Shown: positions 17,176 to 26,269 of the stretch, one piece after another | Layout of the letters: every line of letters starts with the position of its first letter | Numbering within the stretch: position 1 is the stretch's first letter | Origin: Clostridiales bacterium | GTDB lineage: Bacteria; Bacillota; Clostridia; Lachnospirales; Lachnospiraceae | Length of the DNA stretch: 42,752 nt | Assembly (NCBI GenBank): GCA_012518885.1 | Contig: JAAYRG010000170.1 | Location: 1 to 42,752 of the forward strand | Direction of reading: 5' to 3' | Position numbers and translations under genes: made by a program | The notes under the pieces: model-generated | Told to the model about the DNA's origin: nothing | The model's input: the letters and a program-made list of their open reading frames with translations, nothing else | Databases searched by the model: none

Positions 17176-18747
17176 TTATTGATTATCTTCAACCATTTGC
17201 TCATACATAGCTACTTCTTCTTCAGATAAAATATCATATCCGTTAGGTCCAAAGTAATCTAACATAGCTGTTGCATGGTAGAAGTTAGCCTTCTCTGTTG
17301 CTTCTGTTGCATAGTCTGCTGCCTTTGCTTGACCACTATCTACTAAGTCATGGATACCAATCTTATTGAAGTATTCATCACAGAAGTTCCAGTAGCCTGC
17401 AATACTTGTCCAACCAAACGGAATTGGTTGCATACAACTTGCAAAGTATTCCTTCCAGTAACCCTTATGTTCTTCATCCATACCCTCAGTATACATATCA
17501 ATATAGCCATCCCAAACTTCTTCATTTAATGTTATAGGTGCTGGCATAACATCATACTTAAGAGCTAAACCTGATTGGTTAGTAATTGATTCGTCATTAT
17601 ATACTTCAATTCTTGTCTTCCAACCATCAACCCCAAAACTCATAAACTTAAGCAGTTCATATGCTTCACGTGGATATTCACAAGATGTAGTAATTCCACC
17701 AAAGTCAATAGTTGCTATACTATTATGACCTTCTGCCTTAGCATCCTCTTCCTGAACTGGTGGGATAACATAAGGTACAATATCTAGGTTATATTGTTCA
17801 AATGCTTCAGTAGCCCAAGTTCCTTGGTAGGTCCAGAAAGCTTCTGTAAACAGGGCTACGTGGCCTGAAGAACCTGCCCAACCTTCCCAGTCTCCATACC
17901 AGTCTTCCATCTCTTGAGTCTCTGGTACTGGGGCAATATAGCCACCTTGTTTTAGGTCTGCGAATTCTTGTTCACCAACAGCCCAAACTCCTAAGTCAAA
18001 TCCTTTACCGTCAAAGCCAAATTCCCCAATGATGTCTTGTCTAGCTGCAATACCGTAATAAGAGTCAAGCCTGTTGTAGTAACCCATACCGTAGTAAGCC
18101 ATTCCATCTCTTGAATCAAGAACAGTTGCGTCCTTAATAAGTTGGATCATCTCATTCCAAGTCCAGTCTCTACTTGGTGCAGGTATATTAAGTTCTTCTA
18201 AAACATTAAGATCAATATACATTATTCCAGGGAAGAACTTTACTGGTACGCCAAATCTTCCACTTGTTTGATAGGTTCCAAGACCAGCTGAATTAACTGT
18301 CTTAGCTAAGTTTTGTGTTTCTGGGTCAGAATCCCATAAGTTTGAAATATCTGATAATAAGAAGTTAGATAAGGCAAAGTCCGCATCTGAGTACATAATT
18401 ACATCTGGTGTTTCGTTGTTAGAAACTAATGTAAGTAATGTATCATTATACGTAGCTACATTCTCATAAACAGCATTAACTGTAATATTAGGATATAACT
18501 CCATAAATCTATCTGCCAAATACTTAACAGTCTCATCTTGATCAAAGTGGAAATATGTAAGGGTGATTTCTTCATCTGTCAAATCAGTCGCCTTCTTGTA
18601 TGTAATATCTCCAATTTGGACATCTTCTGTCTCTCCAGATACTGTATCACTTGAAGTACCCTTTGATTTTTCTTTTGAGCCCCCACATGCTGTTAAAGTA
18701 AGCACTAGCGTAAGTGCTAGAATTATCAGTGCCAACCTTTTTCTCAT
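17176..18747 (-). CDS. ABC sugar transporter solute-binding lipoprotein (family 1)
   Basis: A 523-residue extracellular solute-binding protein. The signal peptide ends in LTAC with lipid-modified C21, followed by a Ser/Gly/Lys-rich linker. The mature part shows the family-1 pattern: EITLTYFHFDQDETVKYLADRF, YPNITVNAVYENVATYNDTLL, NETPDVIMYSDADFAL, and a late hinge strand GHNSIATIDFGGITTSCEYP. It should capture oligosaccharides and pass them to the permease pair encoded just upstream. The ATG has TAGGAGG 8 nt upstream. Its own promoter region, with three phased repeats, lies in the 223-bp gap before it, so it can be expressed apart from the upstream operon. Confidence 0.93.
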   Translation of the reverse strand: MRKRLALIILALTLVLTLTACGGSKEKSKGTSSDTVSGETEDVQIGDITYKKATDLTDEEITLTYFHFDQDETVKYLADRFMELYPNITVNAVYENVATYNDTLLTLVSNNETPDVIMYSDADFALSNFLLSDISNLWDSDPETQNLAKTVNSAGLGTYQTSGRFGVPVKFFPGIMYIDLNVLEELNIPAPSRDWTWNEMIQLIKDATVLDSRDGMAYYGMGYYNRLDSYYGIAARQDIIGEFGFDGKGFDLGVWAVGEQEFADLKQGGYIAPVPETQEMEDWYGDWEGWAGSSGHVALFTEAFWTYQGTWATEAFEQYNLDIVPYVIPPVQEEDAKAEGHNSIATIDFGGITTSCEYPREAYELLKFMSFGVDGWKTRIEVYNDESITNQSGLALKYDVMPAPITLNEEVWDGYIDMYTEGMDEEHKGYWKEYFASCMQPIPFGWTSIAGYWNFCDEYFNKIGIHDLVDSGQAKAADYATEATEKANFYHATAMLDYFGPNGYDILSEEEVAMYEQMVEDNQ

Positions 18748-18808
18748 AATTTACCTCCTAAATATATATTAGTTTAACTCTGGGATTATTTGACACCCCC
18801 ATGTGTAT

Positions 18809-18837
18809 ATTATAGCATGTATTTTGATAAAATCTAC
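18809..18837 (-). promoter_or_regulatory. Promoter of the solute-binding/LamG lipoprotein unit
   Basis: On the minus strand there is a perfect TATAAT with a poor -35 (GTAGAT) at 17 nt spacing. The repeats at 18838-18868 abut the -35 box. A weak -35 with adjoining repeats is what an activator-dependent promoter looks like. Confidence 0.55.
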
Positions 18838-18868
18838 ATTATTTTATGAATTATTTTAAATTATTTTA
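18838..18868 (-). repeat. Three phased TAAAATAAT direct repeats upstream of -35
   Basis: ATTATTTTA on the plus strand occurs at 18838, 18850 and 18860, so the minus strand has three TAAAATAAT copies spaced 10 and 12 bp, close to one helical turn. The 20-mer AATTATTTTAAATTATTTTA here recurs exactly at 37326-37345. It is a candidate binding array for a shared regulator. The remainder of this 223-bp gap is AT-rich with no gene seen. Confidence 0.55.
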
Positions 18869-18970
18869 AACAATATTGGAGCTTTTAAAAATATTATCCT
18901 AAAAATCCGACATCTTTATTGAATTTTTATATTTTTTTGATAGCTTTTATATAAAAAACTAATTTAATTT

Positions 18971-19936
18971 TTATTCTCCAGTAATACCACTTCGGTCAAC
19001 ACTTTCAACAAAGTATTTTTGGAACACCAAATATAAGACTAGGAGAGGCAATATACTAAGCACTGTTCCAGACATATTAATAGACTCATTTAAACTTGTA
19101 ATTGTAGTATTGGCTGTAACTGCATACTCAGAATAGTTAGAAGAAAAATTCTTTAACTGAACTACTAAGGTAGTCCACCCTGATTCTTGCAAAACTCCAG
19201 TTACATACATCTGGGTTAGGTATGAGTTATTCCAGTACCATACAAAAGAAAATAGTCCGACTGTTATAAAGGCTGGTACTGAAGACGGTATTGATACCCT
19301 AAGAAATGATTGGAAGTATCCTACACCATCAACTTGCGCCGCTTCTATTAATGCATTTGGTATCTGTTGAAAGAAGTAATAAAATATAAGTATGTAAATT
19401 TGGGCATTTATTCCCATTCCCAAAATTGCTGGTAATATAAAACCCCATATAGTCCCTAAAATTCCAATATTAGAGTAAAGAACATAAGTTGGAATCATAG
19501 TAATTTGGTCAGGTAGTATAAATGAGAAAATTATAATAGCAAGTATCACCTTCTTAAAAGGGAATTCAAATCTTGCTAGACCATAGCCTATTAGGGCACA
19601 GGAGAACATATTACATAGGGTAGGAAGCCCCGCTATAATTACACTTTGAAGAAAAGACTTCCAAAAATCCATACTCTTAGCTGCCTGCATATAATTCGAT
19701 AGGTTTAGGGAACTAGGAATCCAATTTATGGATGAATCTAGTAGGTCATCTAAGGTCATAAAACTTGTACTTACCATATGCAAGATTGGGTAGATATAGA
19801 TAAACCCAATAGATATAAGGAGTAAATATATAAGGGTCATTTTTAAAATGCCTTCTTTATCCTTGCTTCCTAGCATAAGCTTTCGAAACTTGTCTTTATT
19901 CATATTTCTCAAAGAACCCTTATTCGAAATCTTCAT
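18971..19936 (-). CDS. ABC sugar permease, MalG/UgpE type (set 2)
   Basis: An inner-membrane permease of about 320 residues with six membrane segments, beginning at MTLIYLLLISIGFIYIYPIL. The conserved cytoplasmic EAA loop, IEAAQVDGVGYFQSFLRVSIP, contacts the ATPase. The start is uncertain. The track's ATG at 19993 lies inside the preceding permease gene, with its AGGAG being part of an Arg-rich coding stretch. ATG 19936 (MKISNKGS) overlaps the upstream stop by 17 nt. ATG 19903 (MNKDKFRK) lies just after it. I list 19936 as a compromise. It pairs with the next upstream permease and probably serves the solute-binding protein encoded downstream. Confidence 0.88.
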   Translation of the reverse strand: MKISNKGSLRNMNKDKFRKLMLGSKDKEGILKMTLIYLLLISIGFIYIYPILHMVSTSFMTLDDLLDSSINWIPSSLNLSNYMQAAKSMDFWKSFLQSVIIAGLPTLCNMFSCALIGYGLARFEFPFKKVILAIIIFSFILPDQITMIPTYVLYSNIGILGTIWGFILPAILGMGINAQIYILIFYYFFQQIPNALIEAAQVDGVGYFQSFLRVSIPSSVPAFITVGLFSFVWYWNNSYLTQMYVTGVLQESGWTTLVVQLKNFSSNYSEYAVTANTTITSLNESINMSGTVLSILPLLVLYLVFQKYFVESVDRSGITGE

Positions 19937-20984
19937 AGCTAGTGAACTTGCCTTTCTTTTCTGCTTTCTTGAACTTTCTAGCATTTCTAGCATTTCTCCT
20001 TTCTATCTTTCTTGCCGTTCTTCTATCTTTCTTCATCTGCTTTCTAACCTTCTTAGCCTGACGCTCGTAAACATCCTTACGGCCCATGATTAGTCCAGCA
20101 AATAATAAAACTATAAGTACAACTACTAAAGAATATACCCATGCCATAGCCGATGCATATCCATAGCCCTTTTCCTTAGTACCTGAGAACATAGCCCTTT
20201 GAATTAGTACTATAATGGCATTAGATTCGTTTCCAGATATATAAACCACTGTATACACACAGTTAAGTAAGATTAGGGACTTAATATTAGGTAGGGTTAT
20301 TTTCCAGAAGCACTCCCACTGGGAACCTCCGTCTATCTTAGCCGCTTCATACATAGACTTGTCTATCTTTTGCAGACCTGAAAGGAAAATAAGTATTTGA
20401 ACACCAGAATACCAAAGTATCATAATCATATTTGTAAATATATCTGAGATAGGTTCAGCCAAATAGTAAGGCAAAAAGTTTGATATGGCCCCTGAAATTG
20501 CTTGGGCATTAAGGGCAGAAACAGATACTGCACCTTCAGCTGAGAGCATTCCCATAACTGGACCACTCACAATAATTACCGGTAGGAAAAATATTAGTCT
20601 AAAGGGACCCTTAAACTTTATCCTTTGGTTTAACATCATAGCTATCATTAATGCAAAAACATTAATTACTGGCACTGATATTAGAGTAGAAACAAGGTAG
20701 TCTACAATATGGGGTATAAACTCTGGATCAGATAATAGGATTTGAGTAAAGTTACCAGTCCCTACAAAGTTAAAGTTCTTCCCAATTGGTGTAATCCTAA
20801 TATTGTTAAGGGCGTACCAAAAGGATGTCACAAGAGGGTATATCAAAAACAATATAGCTCCGATAATCCAAGGAGATACAAATATTAGGCCTGTAATAGC
20901 TTTACGCCTTGATAATTGCCCGCGTTTAACTTTATTTTTTTCCTTTTTGACTTTTGCAGCCCTTTGGACTGTTATATCTTTCAC
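19920..20984 (-). CDS. ABC sugar permease, MalF/UgpA type (set 2), with basic C-terminal tail
   Basis: A permease of about 354 residues with a long basic N-terminus, six membrane segments starting at ITGLIFVSPWIIGAILFLIY, and the EAA loop YEAAKIDGGSQWECFWKITLP. The last 50 residues are a very basic, Arg/Lys-rich cytoplasmic tail (KKVRKQMKKDRRTARKIERR), which is longer than usual for this family. The track start is GTG 20993. AGGTGA stands 5 nt before the GTG at 20984 (codon 4), which I prefer. The gene begins about 5 nt after the DUF5696 stop codon, indicating tight operon coupling. Confidence 0.9.
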   Translation of the reverse strand: MKDITVQRAAKVKKEKNKVKRGQLSRRKAITGLIFVSPWIIGAILFLIYPLVTSFWYALNNIRITPIGKNFNFVGTGNFTQILLSDPEFIPHIVDYLVSTLISVPVINVFALMIAMMLNQRIKFKGPFRLIFFLPVIIVSGPVMGMLSAEGAVSVSALNAQAISGAISNFLPYYLAEPISDIFTNMIMILWYSGVQILIFLSGLQKIDKSMYEAAKIDGGSQWECFWKITLPNIKSLILLNCVYTVVYISGNESNAIIVLIQRAMFSGTKEKGYGYASAMAWVYSLVVVLIVLLFAGLIMGRKDVYERQAKKVRKQMKKDRRTARKIERRNARNARKFKKAEKKGKFTSYEDFE

Positions 20985-20989
20985 TTGTA

Positions 20990-23305
20990 TCACCTCGCAT
21001 CACCAATTTTGTATGACATTGCCGGTATTTTCATTCCATCCACACTAGCATCTGAATCTGCATAGTTTACATATATAGCAATTCCATTATCATAGGTAAC
21101 TCTTGTAACACCATCATCGCCTTTTTCATGGTCTACTATATAGGCGCCATCTAGCAAACTTGCTAGCTTGCGAAACTCTCTATCGTATTCAACAATTGTA
21201 TCCTTATAAGCCGAATACTCGCTAGAGTACAGGTCCGCAGAGTTGGTATAAACTAAGGCTGATGAGTTCTCATAAGTTATGTAGAAGGATGGATAAACTC
21301 CTGCCTCTACCATCCTTAAGAAGTATTCTTTTTGGTTTGCTTCAAAGTTTACGTATTCAGAATACATTGGAATAATACCCTTTAATACCATTGATAAAAA
21401 AGGAACTTCCTCATCTACAGTCATATAACTTGATGAACTAAGAGGCATATCTAGGAATCCATCAGTATAATTCCACAAGTATGAATAGGGTTGTTCTAAA
21501 AGCAAGTCAGTTTTTTCATACATACTAGATATCAAGCCTGTATAATCATCTCCGCTATCATATCTCGTATAGTAGTTACTTTGATAACTATAGGAAAATA
21601 GGTTGTTTGATATCCCTGCTATCGCTAAGTTATCCACACCCTCATCAGTGTAAGAACTTACAAAGTTTGATAATAGCTTATTAGTTCTTGCAGGTGTTAA
21701 AAACTCAAACTCCTTATACACTTCCTTGTAAACCTTTTCTATATAGGTACGTTTATTAACCCTTTTAACTACATTAAAAGTAGAGTTTGTTTCTGCAGGG
21801 TTTATTCTAAGGGCATCATTATAAAGGTAAAGATTATAGTCTTTTTCCTCGGCTTCTTTTATTAGGTCGGTTAGGTCTTTGGTTCCACCTATGGACTTGT
21901 CAGCCTTATACTTTTTAATTGGAAGGTCATATAAACCACCCTTTTGCCAGCCCTTGTAAACTGATATAAGACTTTCAATCCCCTCGTCTTCTAACTCAGA
22001 ATAGATTTCCTTAATATTATCTGTTGTAGTCATGGTTACGGCTTTTTTAAAGATTAACCACTCTTCCCTATCTGCACCTAAGAAGTCTACCCTAGTGTTG
22101 TATGATATATCTTTTAACTCAACTAAGTTGTTTTCTAGTAAATAATTTCTATATTCTACTGCAAGTCCTGCATAGTCTGCACTATCTCCATCAACTAAGA
22201 TATAACGAACCTGCATGTCCATATCTGTTCTATTTCTTTCAACACTAGTTACAGTTCCAGTGTTTGAGTTGTTTAAGGGTTGCACAAAAATATCACGAAT
22301 CATAAACTTTGCAAATATCCTGTTATAGTTTACTGTCGCCCCATTAGGGTGGGCTTCTATACTTGCCCTCTTGTCTCCCTCTTCTACAATACCAAGATAA
22401 CCAATTTCCTTGTTGCTATGAATCATCCCAAAAACAGGAGCTATTACATCATTTGGCTTCCTTACTGTATCATACATATCCCACAACAATCTTGTGATTC
22501 CTGAATCAACAAAGCCAATATCATTGCCGTAAATAGGTTGGGAAAAACCCGAGTTAAATCTCCCTTCCTTATCATCAAGATATATTAGGGCACCGTTACC
22601 ATCTGGAATAAGCATGTAACCATCTTCCTCGTCCATATATGTATAACCCATGAAAGGATATAGGCTTATTGTAGAGATATAGGTTCCTTCAGTGTTTTCT
22701 ACAATAGATTCACTTGGTACCCCTACCACTAGCTCATTACCTTCTAAGGCAACATTAACTGTTAAGCCAAAACCATAAGATGGGAAGTATACTTGGGCCG
22801 AAAATCCATTGTCTGTATAGGAAAGTTCAATTGTATTCTCTGTTGTAAGTAAGTCTACCTGGTATGTATTTGTGGTACCAATAATTGCATTAATAACAAG
22901 TCCTGACTTCATGTATCCATTCCAAGTCTTATTACTAGTCCCATCGTCCTTTTCATCGCTTAGGGTGGATTCTATTATTTCACCAGTTTCCTTGTTTTCT
23001 AATATTATCGATAACCTAGGACTATAAAGGTACATGCGGTAACTTTCACTTTCAGCAACTAGGTCATAGTCTTTAAGTGTTACCCACTGTGACTTATCAA
23101 CCTTACCAACTGCTTCATCGTCTTGGCTAGCCCCTTCCTCTTCTCTTTTAGTCTCTTCACTAGTTTCTTCACCGGTTGATGTTACCACGTCTTCTTTAGA
23201 ATCTTCGCTAGTAATACCTGCTGCCAAAATAACTTCTGACATAAAAGAAATAGTCAATACCACAAGAAGAGCAAGGCATATGATTTTTCTGACTTTATTC
23301 CACAA
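20990..23305 (-). CDS. DUF5696 secreted protein of ABC importer operon
   Basis: A 771-residue exported protein with an N-terminal signal peptide (IICLALLVVLTISFMSEVILA) and an acidic Glu/Ser/Thr linker to about residue 68. The long mature region matches DUF5696 proteins found with sugar ABC operons in Firmicutes (YRMYLYSPRLSIILENKETGEI, GYMLIPDGNGALIYLDDKEG, FGMIHSNKEIGYLGIVEEGD). A barrel-like stretch near 400-700 (IESLISVYKGWQKGG, AGVYPSFYITYENSS) recalls glycosidase-type folds, but no catalytic residues can be assigned. The start is TTG 23305, after GGAGAGGTGG; it overlaps the end of the Yip1 gene by 11 nt. Function is unknown; a role in substrate capture or processing at the wall is inferred. 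Confidence 0.88.
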   Translation of the reverse strand: MWNKVRKIICLALLVVLTISFMSEVILAAGITSEDSKEDVVTSTGEETSEETKREEEGASQDDEAVGKVDKSQWVTLKDYDLVAESESYRMYLYSPRLSIILENKETGEIIESTLSDEKDDGTSNKTWNGYMKSGLVINAIIGTTNTYQVDLLTTENTIELSYTDNGFSAQVYFPSYGFGLTVNVALEGNELVVGVPSESIVENTEGTYISTISLYPFMGYTYMDEEDGYMLIPDGNGALIYLDDKEGRFNSGFSQPIYGNDIGFVDSGITRLLWDMYDTVRKPNDVIAPVFGMIHSNKEIGYLGIVEEGDKRASIEAHPNGATVNYNRIFAKFMIRDIFVQPLNNSNTGTVTSVERNRTDMDMQVRYILVDGDSADYAGLAVEYRNYLLENNLVELKDISYNTRVDFLGADREEWLIFKKAVTMTTTDNIKEIYSELEDEGIESLISVYKGWQKGGLYDLPIKKYKADKSIGGTKDLTDLIKEAEEKDYNLYLYNDALRINPAETNSTFNVVKRVNKRTYIEKVYKEVYKEFEFLTPARTNKLLSNFVSSYTDEGVDNLAIAGISNNLFSYSYQSNYYTRYDSGDDYTGLISSMYEKTDLLLEQPYSYLWNYTDGFLDMPLSSSSYMTVDEEVPFLSMVLKGIIPMYSEYVNFEANQKEYFLRMVEAGVYPSFYITYENSSALVYTNSADLYSSEYSAYKDTIVEYDREFRKLASLLDGAYIVDHEKGDDGVTRVTYDNGIAIYVNYADSDASVDGMKIPAMSYKIGDAR

Positions 23306-25346
23306 TTCGGTACACCACCTCTCCTATAACTTCAGTAATAAACCCAAATACTTGAGCCCATAAAACATAAAGAACAAATAGTATTAAGGCCATAATTAAT
23401 ATTGTGAAAATGGTTAAACAAATAACCTTAAAAGTTTCTTTTGGAGTATAATTATTTACTTCTTTTATCCCAATAACTCCTATAACAATAACCCAGCCAA
23501 CCATTAAGAAGGTAATCATTGTTATTAGAAATTGTTCATTTAAGGTAAGTACATGGGTAAGAACAAACCTAATTGGGACAAATAAGATATAAGGCATTAA
23601 ACTATAAGCAAGGAAGGTATAGATTTTCTTAACTGTTCCTTCTCCTTCGTTAATAGTACAAACTAGGTAATGACATACTGTAATAGCAAATATTACAATT
23701 GCTATCATTCCTAAATCAGATAAGACTTCATACCTGCCCTCTGGCACAGTCTTTTGCAAAAATCCACGTAAATACTTATCAATAATAAACTCTATTGCAA
23801 AAATAACCACTATTATAGTAGGTGCTATATAAGATGCACGGTTTTGCCTTGCAATACCATAAGAACCATCTATTGGGTGATACATATAGTGTTTGGCATA
23901 TTTTAGGTTGGAAATAATCTCATTCTCACCTAGCTTAGCCTTTAACCTTCTATATCCAGAAAAGATATTTTTCTTATCATCTATAAGTTTTAAGGCCTTC
24001 TTAACTAACCAAATCCCAATAACTATACCCACTAGTTTTACTATATTCTCTTGCAACCAAAGGTTACGGATTTCCCAGAAGGCATCTGAGTAACCCTCTT
24101 CGTCATTAGCAAGCTTGGCATAACTTAGGGCTAGCTCATAGTTTTCTTCTTGAAAGTAAGCCCTTCCTATAGCTTGGTTTGCATAGTTAAACATACTATT
24201 CATTTTAAGTATCTCGGTTAAAGGCTCCTTACTCTCTGTATACCTACCATTAGAGTAAAGGTATAGGGCCTGGTGCAAAAGGTTTGTAAATTCAGTTGGT
24301 TCATAAACTTGAATCTGGGCCTTGTCTGTATCAAGAACATATATCCTATCTTCAAGGTCAACTTGTATGGCAGAAACTAAGGTAGAAAGACCAACCCTTT
24401 GGGTCCCATCATCAAGGCCACCAAATACATAAAGAAGGTCCCCTTCCCCGTTATATTCATATATGTAACCTTGCTGAGATGCCACATATATATTGTCATG
24501 GTTACCTGGTGCTACTGCTGCAGGTATCCTATCATACTCTGTTTTACCAAGGAGGTTAGTCCCTGCAATATTAAGTTTCTTTAGGGTGTTCTCCTTATCA
24601 CCACGAGTAACTGTATATATTAAGCCCTTGTCATCAATGGCTAAATTATCAGGTGTAGAAGGTACATTACTTACCATCTTTCCACGTTGTTCATCAGTTA
24701 GTATGGTTCGGTAGATAATTGTCATAAGATCTGCCGATGCAAAGTTAGTTCCAAAATACCCAAGAAAGCTACCCCCTTCTAAGGGAGATATTTCTACTAT
24801 ACCGTTAGTGTTAGACTCAGCTACAATAAACATAATTCCCGCATCATTAACTACAACCTTAAGCGGAAGGAAATCAAGTCTTTCACCATATAGTGGGTTG
24901 TTTGGTTTAGTATAGGTATTAAGTAATTCCCCTTCTGGGTCAAACTCATAAACAGCTCCTGCATCTCTATCGGCTACATATACATGTTTATCATCAGTTA
25001 CAAATACCCCTTTTGGAGTTATAAGGTCACCTTCTCCAATAGTCTTTATTAATTCCCCCTCAAGGTTACCAACCACTATTCTTGCATTTTCAGTATCAGC
25101 AATGTATATTTCCCCATCCTTAGTAACATGCATATCACTAGGTCCAGAAAAGCTCTCATCACCAAACTTAGTTATTGTCTTATGTGGTAGGTAGGACGTT
25201 TGAGTTTCATTTACATTGCCGTATCCATCTATGGTAAATGTTTTATAGGGCGTCTTGGCAGTTGCAACACTAGGGACTAGCGAACTTAATAAGACCGCTA
25301 AGAGGAAGATGGCAACTATTTTTATAGTCCATTTTCTTTGTTTCAT
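23295..25346 (-). CDS. NHL beta-propeller-TPR-Yip1 membrane protein
   Basis: A 683-residue membrane protein with a composite design. A signal peptide spans about 1-30. Residues 50-360 hold NHL repeats (PSDMHVTKDGEIYIADTENARIVV, TPKGVFVTDDKHVYVADRDAG, LEDRIYVLDTDKAQIQVY), a propeller on the outside. Residues about 370-430 hold TPR-like helices (YSNGRYTESKEPLTEIL, ENYELALSYAKLAND). The C-terminal third has about six membrane segments in a Yip1-like arrangement after RLKAKLGENEIISNLKYAKHYMYHP. The ATG has AAAGGAAG upstream. It lies 26 nt after a permease gene and overlaps the DUF5696 gene. Such proteins travel with DUF5696 and ABC permeases; a scaffold or gating role is a guess. Confidence 0.88.
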   Translation of the reverse strand: MKQRKWTIKIVAIFLLAVLLSSLVPSVATAKTPYKTFTIDGYGNVNETQTSYLPHKTITKFGDESFSGPSDMHVTKDGEIYIADTENARIVVGNLEGELIKTIGEGDLITPKGVFVTDDKHVYVADRDAGAVYEFDPEGELLNTYTKPNNPLYGERLDFLPLKVVVNDAGIMFIVAESNTNGIVEISPLEGGSFLGYFGTNFASADLMTIIYRTILTDEQRGKMVSNVPSTPDNLAIDDKGLIYTVTRGDKENTLKKLNIAGTNLLGKTEYDRIPAAVAPGNHDNIYVASQQGYIYEYNGEGDLLYVFGGLDDGTQRVGLSTLVSAIQVDLEDRIYVLDTDKAQIQVYEPTEFTNLLHQALYLYSNGRYTESKEPLTEILKMNSMFNYANQAIGRAYFQEENYELALSYAKLANDEEGYSDAFWEIRNLWLQENIVKLVGIVIGIWLVKKALKLIDDKKNIFSGYRRLKAKLGENEIISNLKYAKHYMYHPIDGSYGIARQNRASYIAPTIIVVIFAIEFIIDKYLRGFLQKTVPEGRYEVLSDLGMIAIVIFAITVCHYLVCTINEGEGTVKKIYTFLAYSLMPYILFVPIRFVLTHVLTLNEQFLITMITFLMVGWVIVIGVIGIKEVNNYTPKETFKVICLTIFTILIMALILFVLYVLWAQVFGFITEVIGEVVYRIVE

Positions 25347-25372
25347 TTTTGCTTCCTTTCTCTTGTCACTTT

Positions 25373-26242
25373 CTATTTAATACCTGAGTGTGCCATTGTA
25401 TTCATTACATTCTTTTGCAGAAGAATAAACAATACAAGGTTTGGTATAAACATAATCAGCGTCGCTGCTGCTGCTATTCCTTGACCTGCAACTGTATTAT
25501 TTGCATTTGTTAAGGAGTTCATATAGAAGGTAAGACTCTTCATACTATCGTCGTTAATATAAAAGTTTGACGTTTCCATATTGGTCCAAACTTGTTGGAA
25601 AACAAGGATTGCCGCAGTTGCAATTGCAGGCTTAATCATAGGGATAATTAACTTGCGATAGATATGAAAATCTGATGCCCCATCTATATAAGCCGCCTCA
25701 ATTAATACCTGTGGCACTTGGTCAACAAATTGCTTAACAAGAAAGAGTGCTACTGGTACCGACAAAAGAGGTAATATGTGGGCCAGGTATGAATCCACTA
25801 AGCCTAGTTTGGCAATTATTAAGTATCTAGGAATTGAAACAGCTGTAGCAACAAACATAATAGCTATTTGGTTTATTTGCATTAGCATATTTCTTCCCCT
25901 ATATTTAAGCTTGGACAAGGAAAAGGCTGCTAGGGTTGTAAACACTAGGGATAAGCCTATTGTCACCAGGGTAATAACAAAACTGTTGAAAATATATCTA
26001 CTTAATGGAATACCAGAATTCCTACTAACCTTTATTAGGTTTGTGAAGTTATCTAGGGTTGGTCTTCTCACAAAAAAGGTTGGTGGGAAGGCAAACAACT
26101 CGTCCATAGGTTTAAATGCATGATTGATTATGTATACAATTGGTAAGGCCATAAATATTACTAGGGGTAGTATAAGCAATAATATCTTAACCTGATCTTT
26201 CCCCATCTTCTTGGGGTCTATCTTACTTCCTCTATATGCCAC
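25373..26242 (-). CDS. ABC sugar permease, MalG/UgpE type (set 1)
   Basis: A 289-residue inner-membrane protein with six membrane segments, starting VKILLLILPLVIFMALPIVYI. The EAA loop is IEAAYIDGASDFHIYRKLIIP. Length and layout are normal for the carbohydrate-uptake type 1 family. The GTG start at 26242 has AAGGAGG 8 nt upstream. It lies 27 nt after its partner permease gene and probably works with the giant solute-binding protein at the head of the operon. No ATPase gene is adjacent. Confidence 0.93.
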   Translation of the reverse strand: MAYRGSKIDPKKMGKDQVKILLLILPLVIFMALPIVYIINHAFKPMDELFAFPPTFFVRRPTLDNFTNLIKVSRNSGIPLSRYIFNSFVITLVTIGLSLVFTTLAAFSLSKLKYRGRNMLMQINQIAIMFVATAVSIPRYLIIAKLGLVDSYLAHILPLLSVPVALFLVKQFVDQVPQVLIEAAYIDGASDFHIYRKLIIPMIKPAIATAAILVFQQVWTNMETSNFYINDDSMKSLTFYMNSLTNANNTVAGQGIAAAATLIMFIPNLVLFILLQKNVMNTMAHSGIK

Positions 26243-26269
26243 TTACTATTCCTCCTTTATTAGCATCAT

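Noticed and set aside
18871-18970. Possible terminator between permease and solute-binding protein genes
   Set aside because: There are only AT-rich self-complementary bits (TTTTATATAAAA) and no stable GC stem with a T-run, so read-through is likely.
19937-19993. Upstream start for the set-2 MalG-type permease given by the ORF track
   Set aside because: It would overlap the preceding permease gene by 74 nt, and its AGGAG is part of the Arg-rich coding sequence of that gene.
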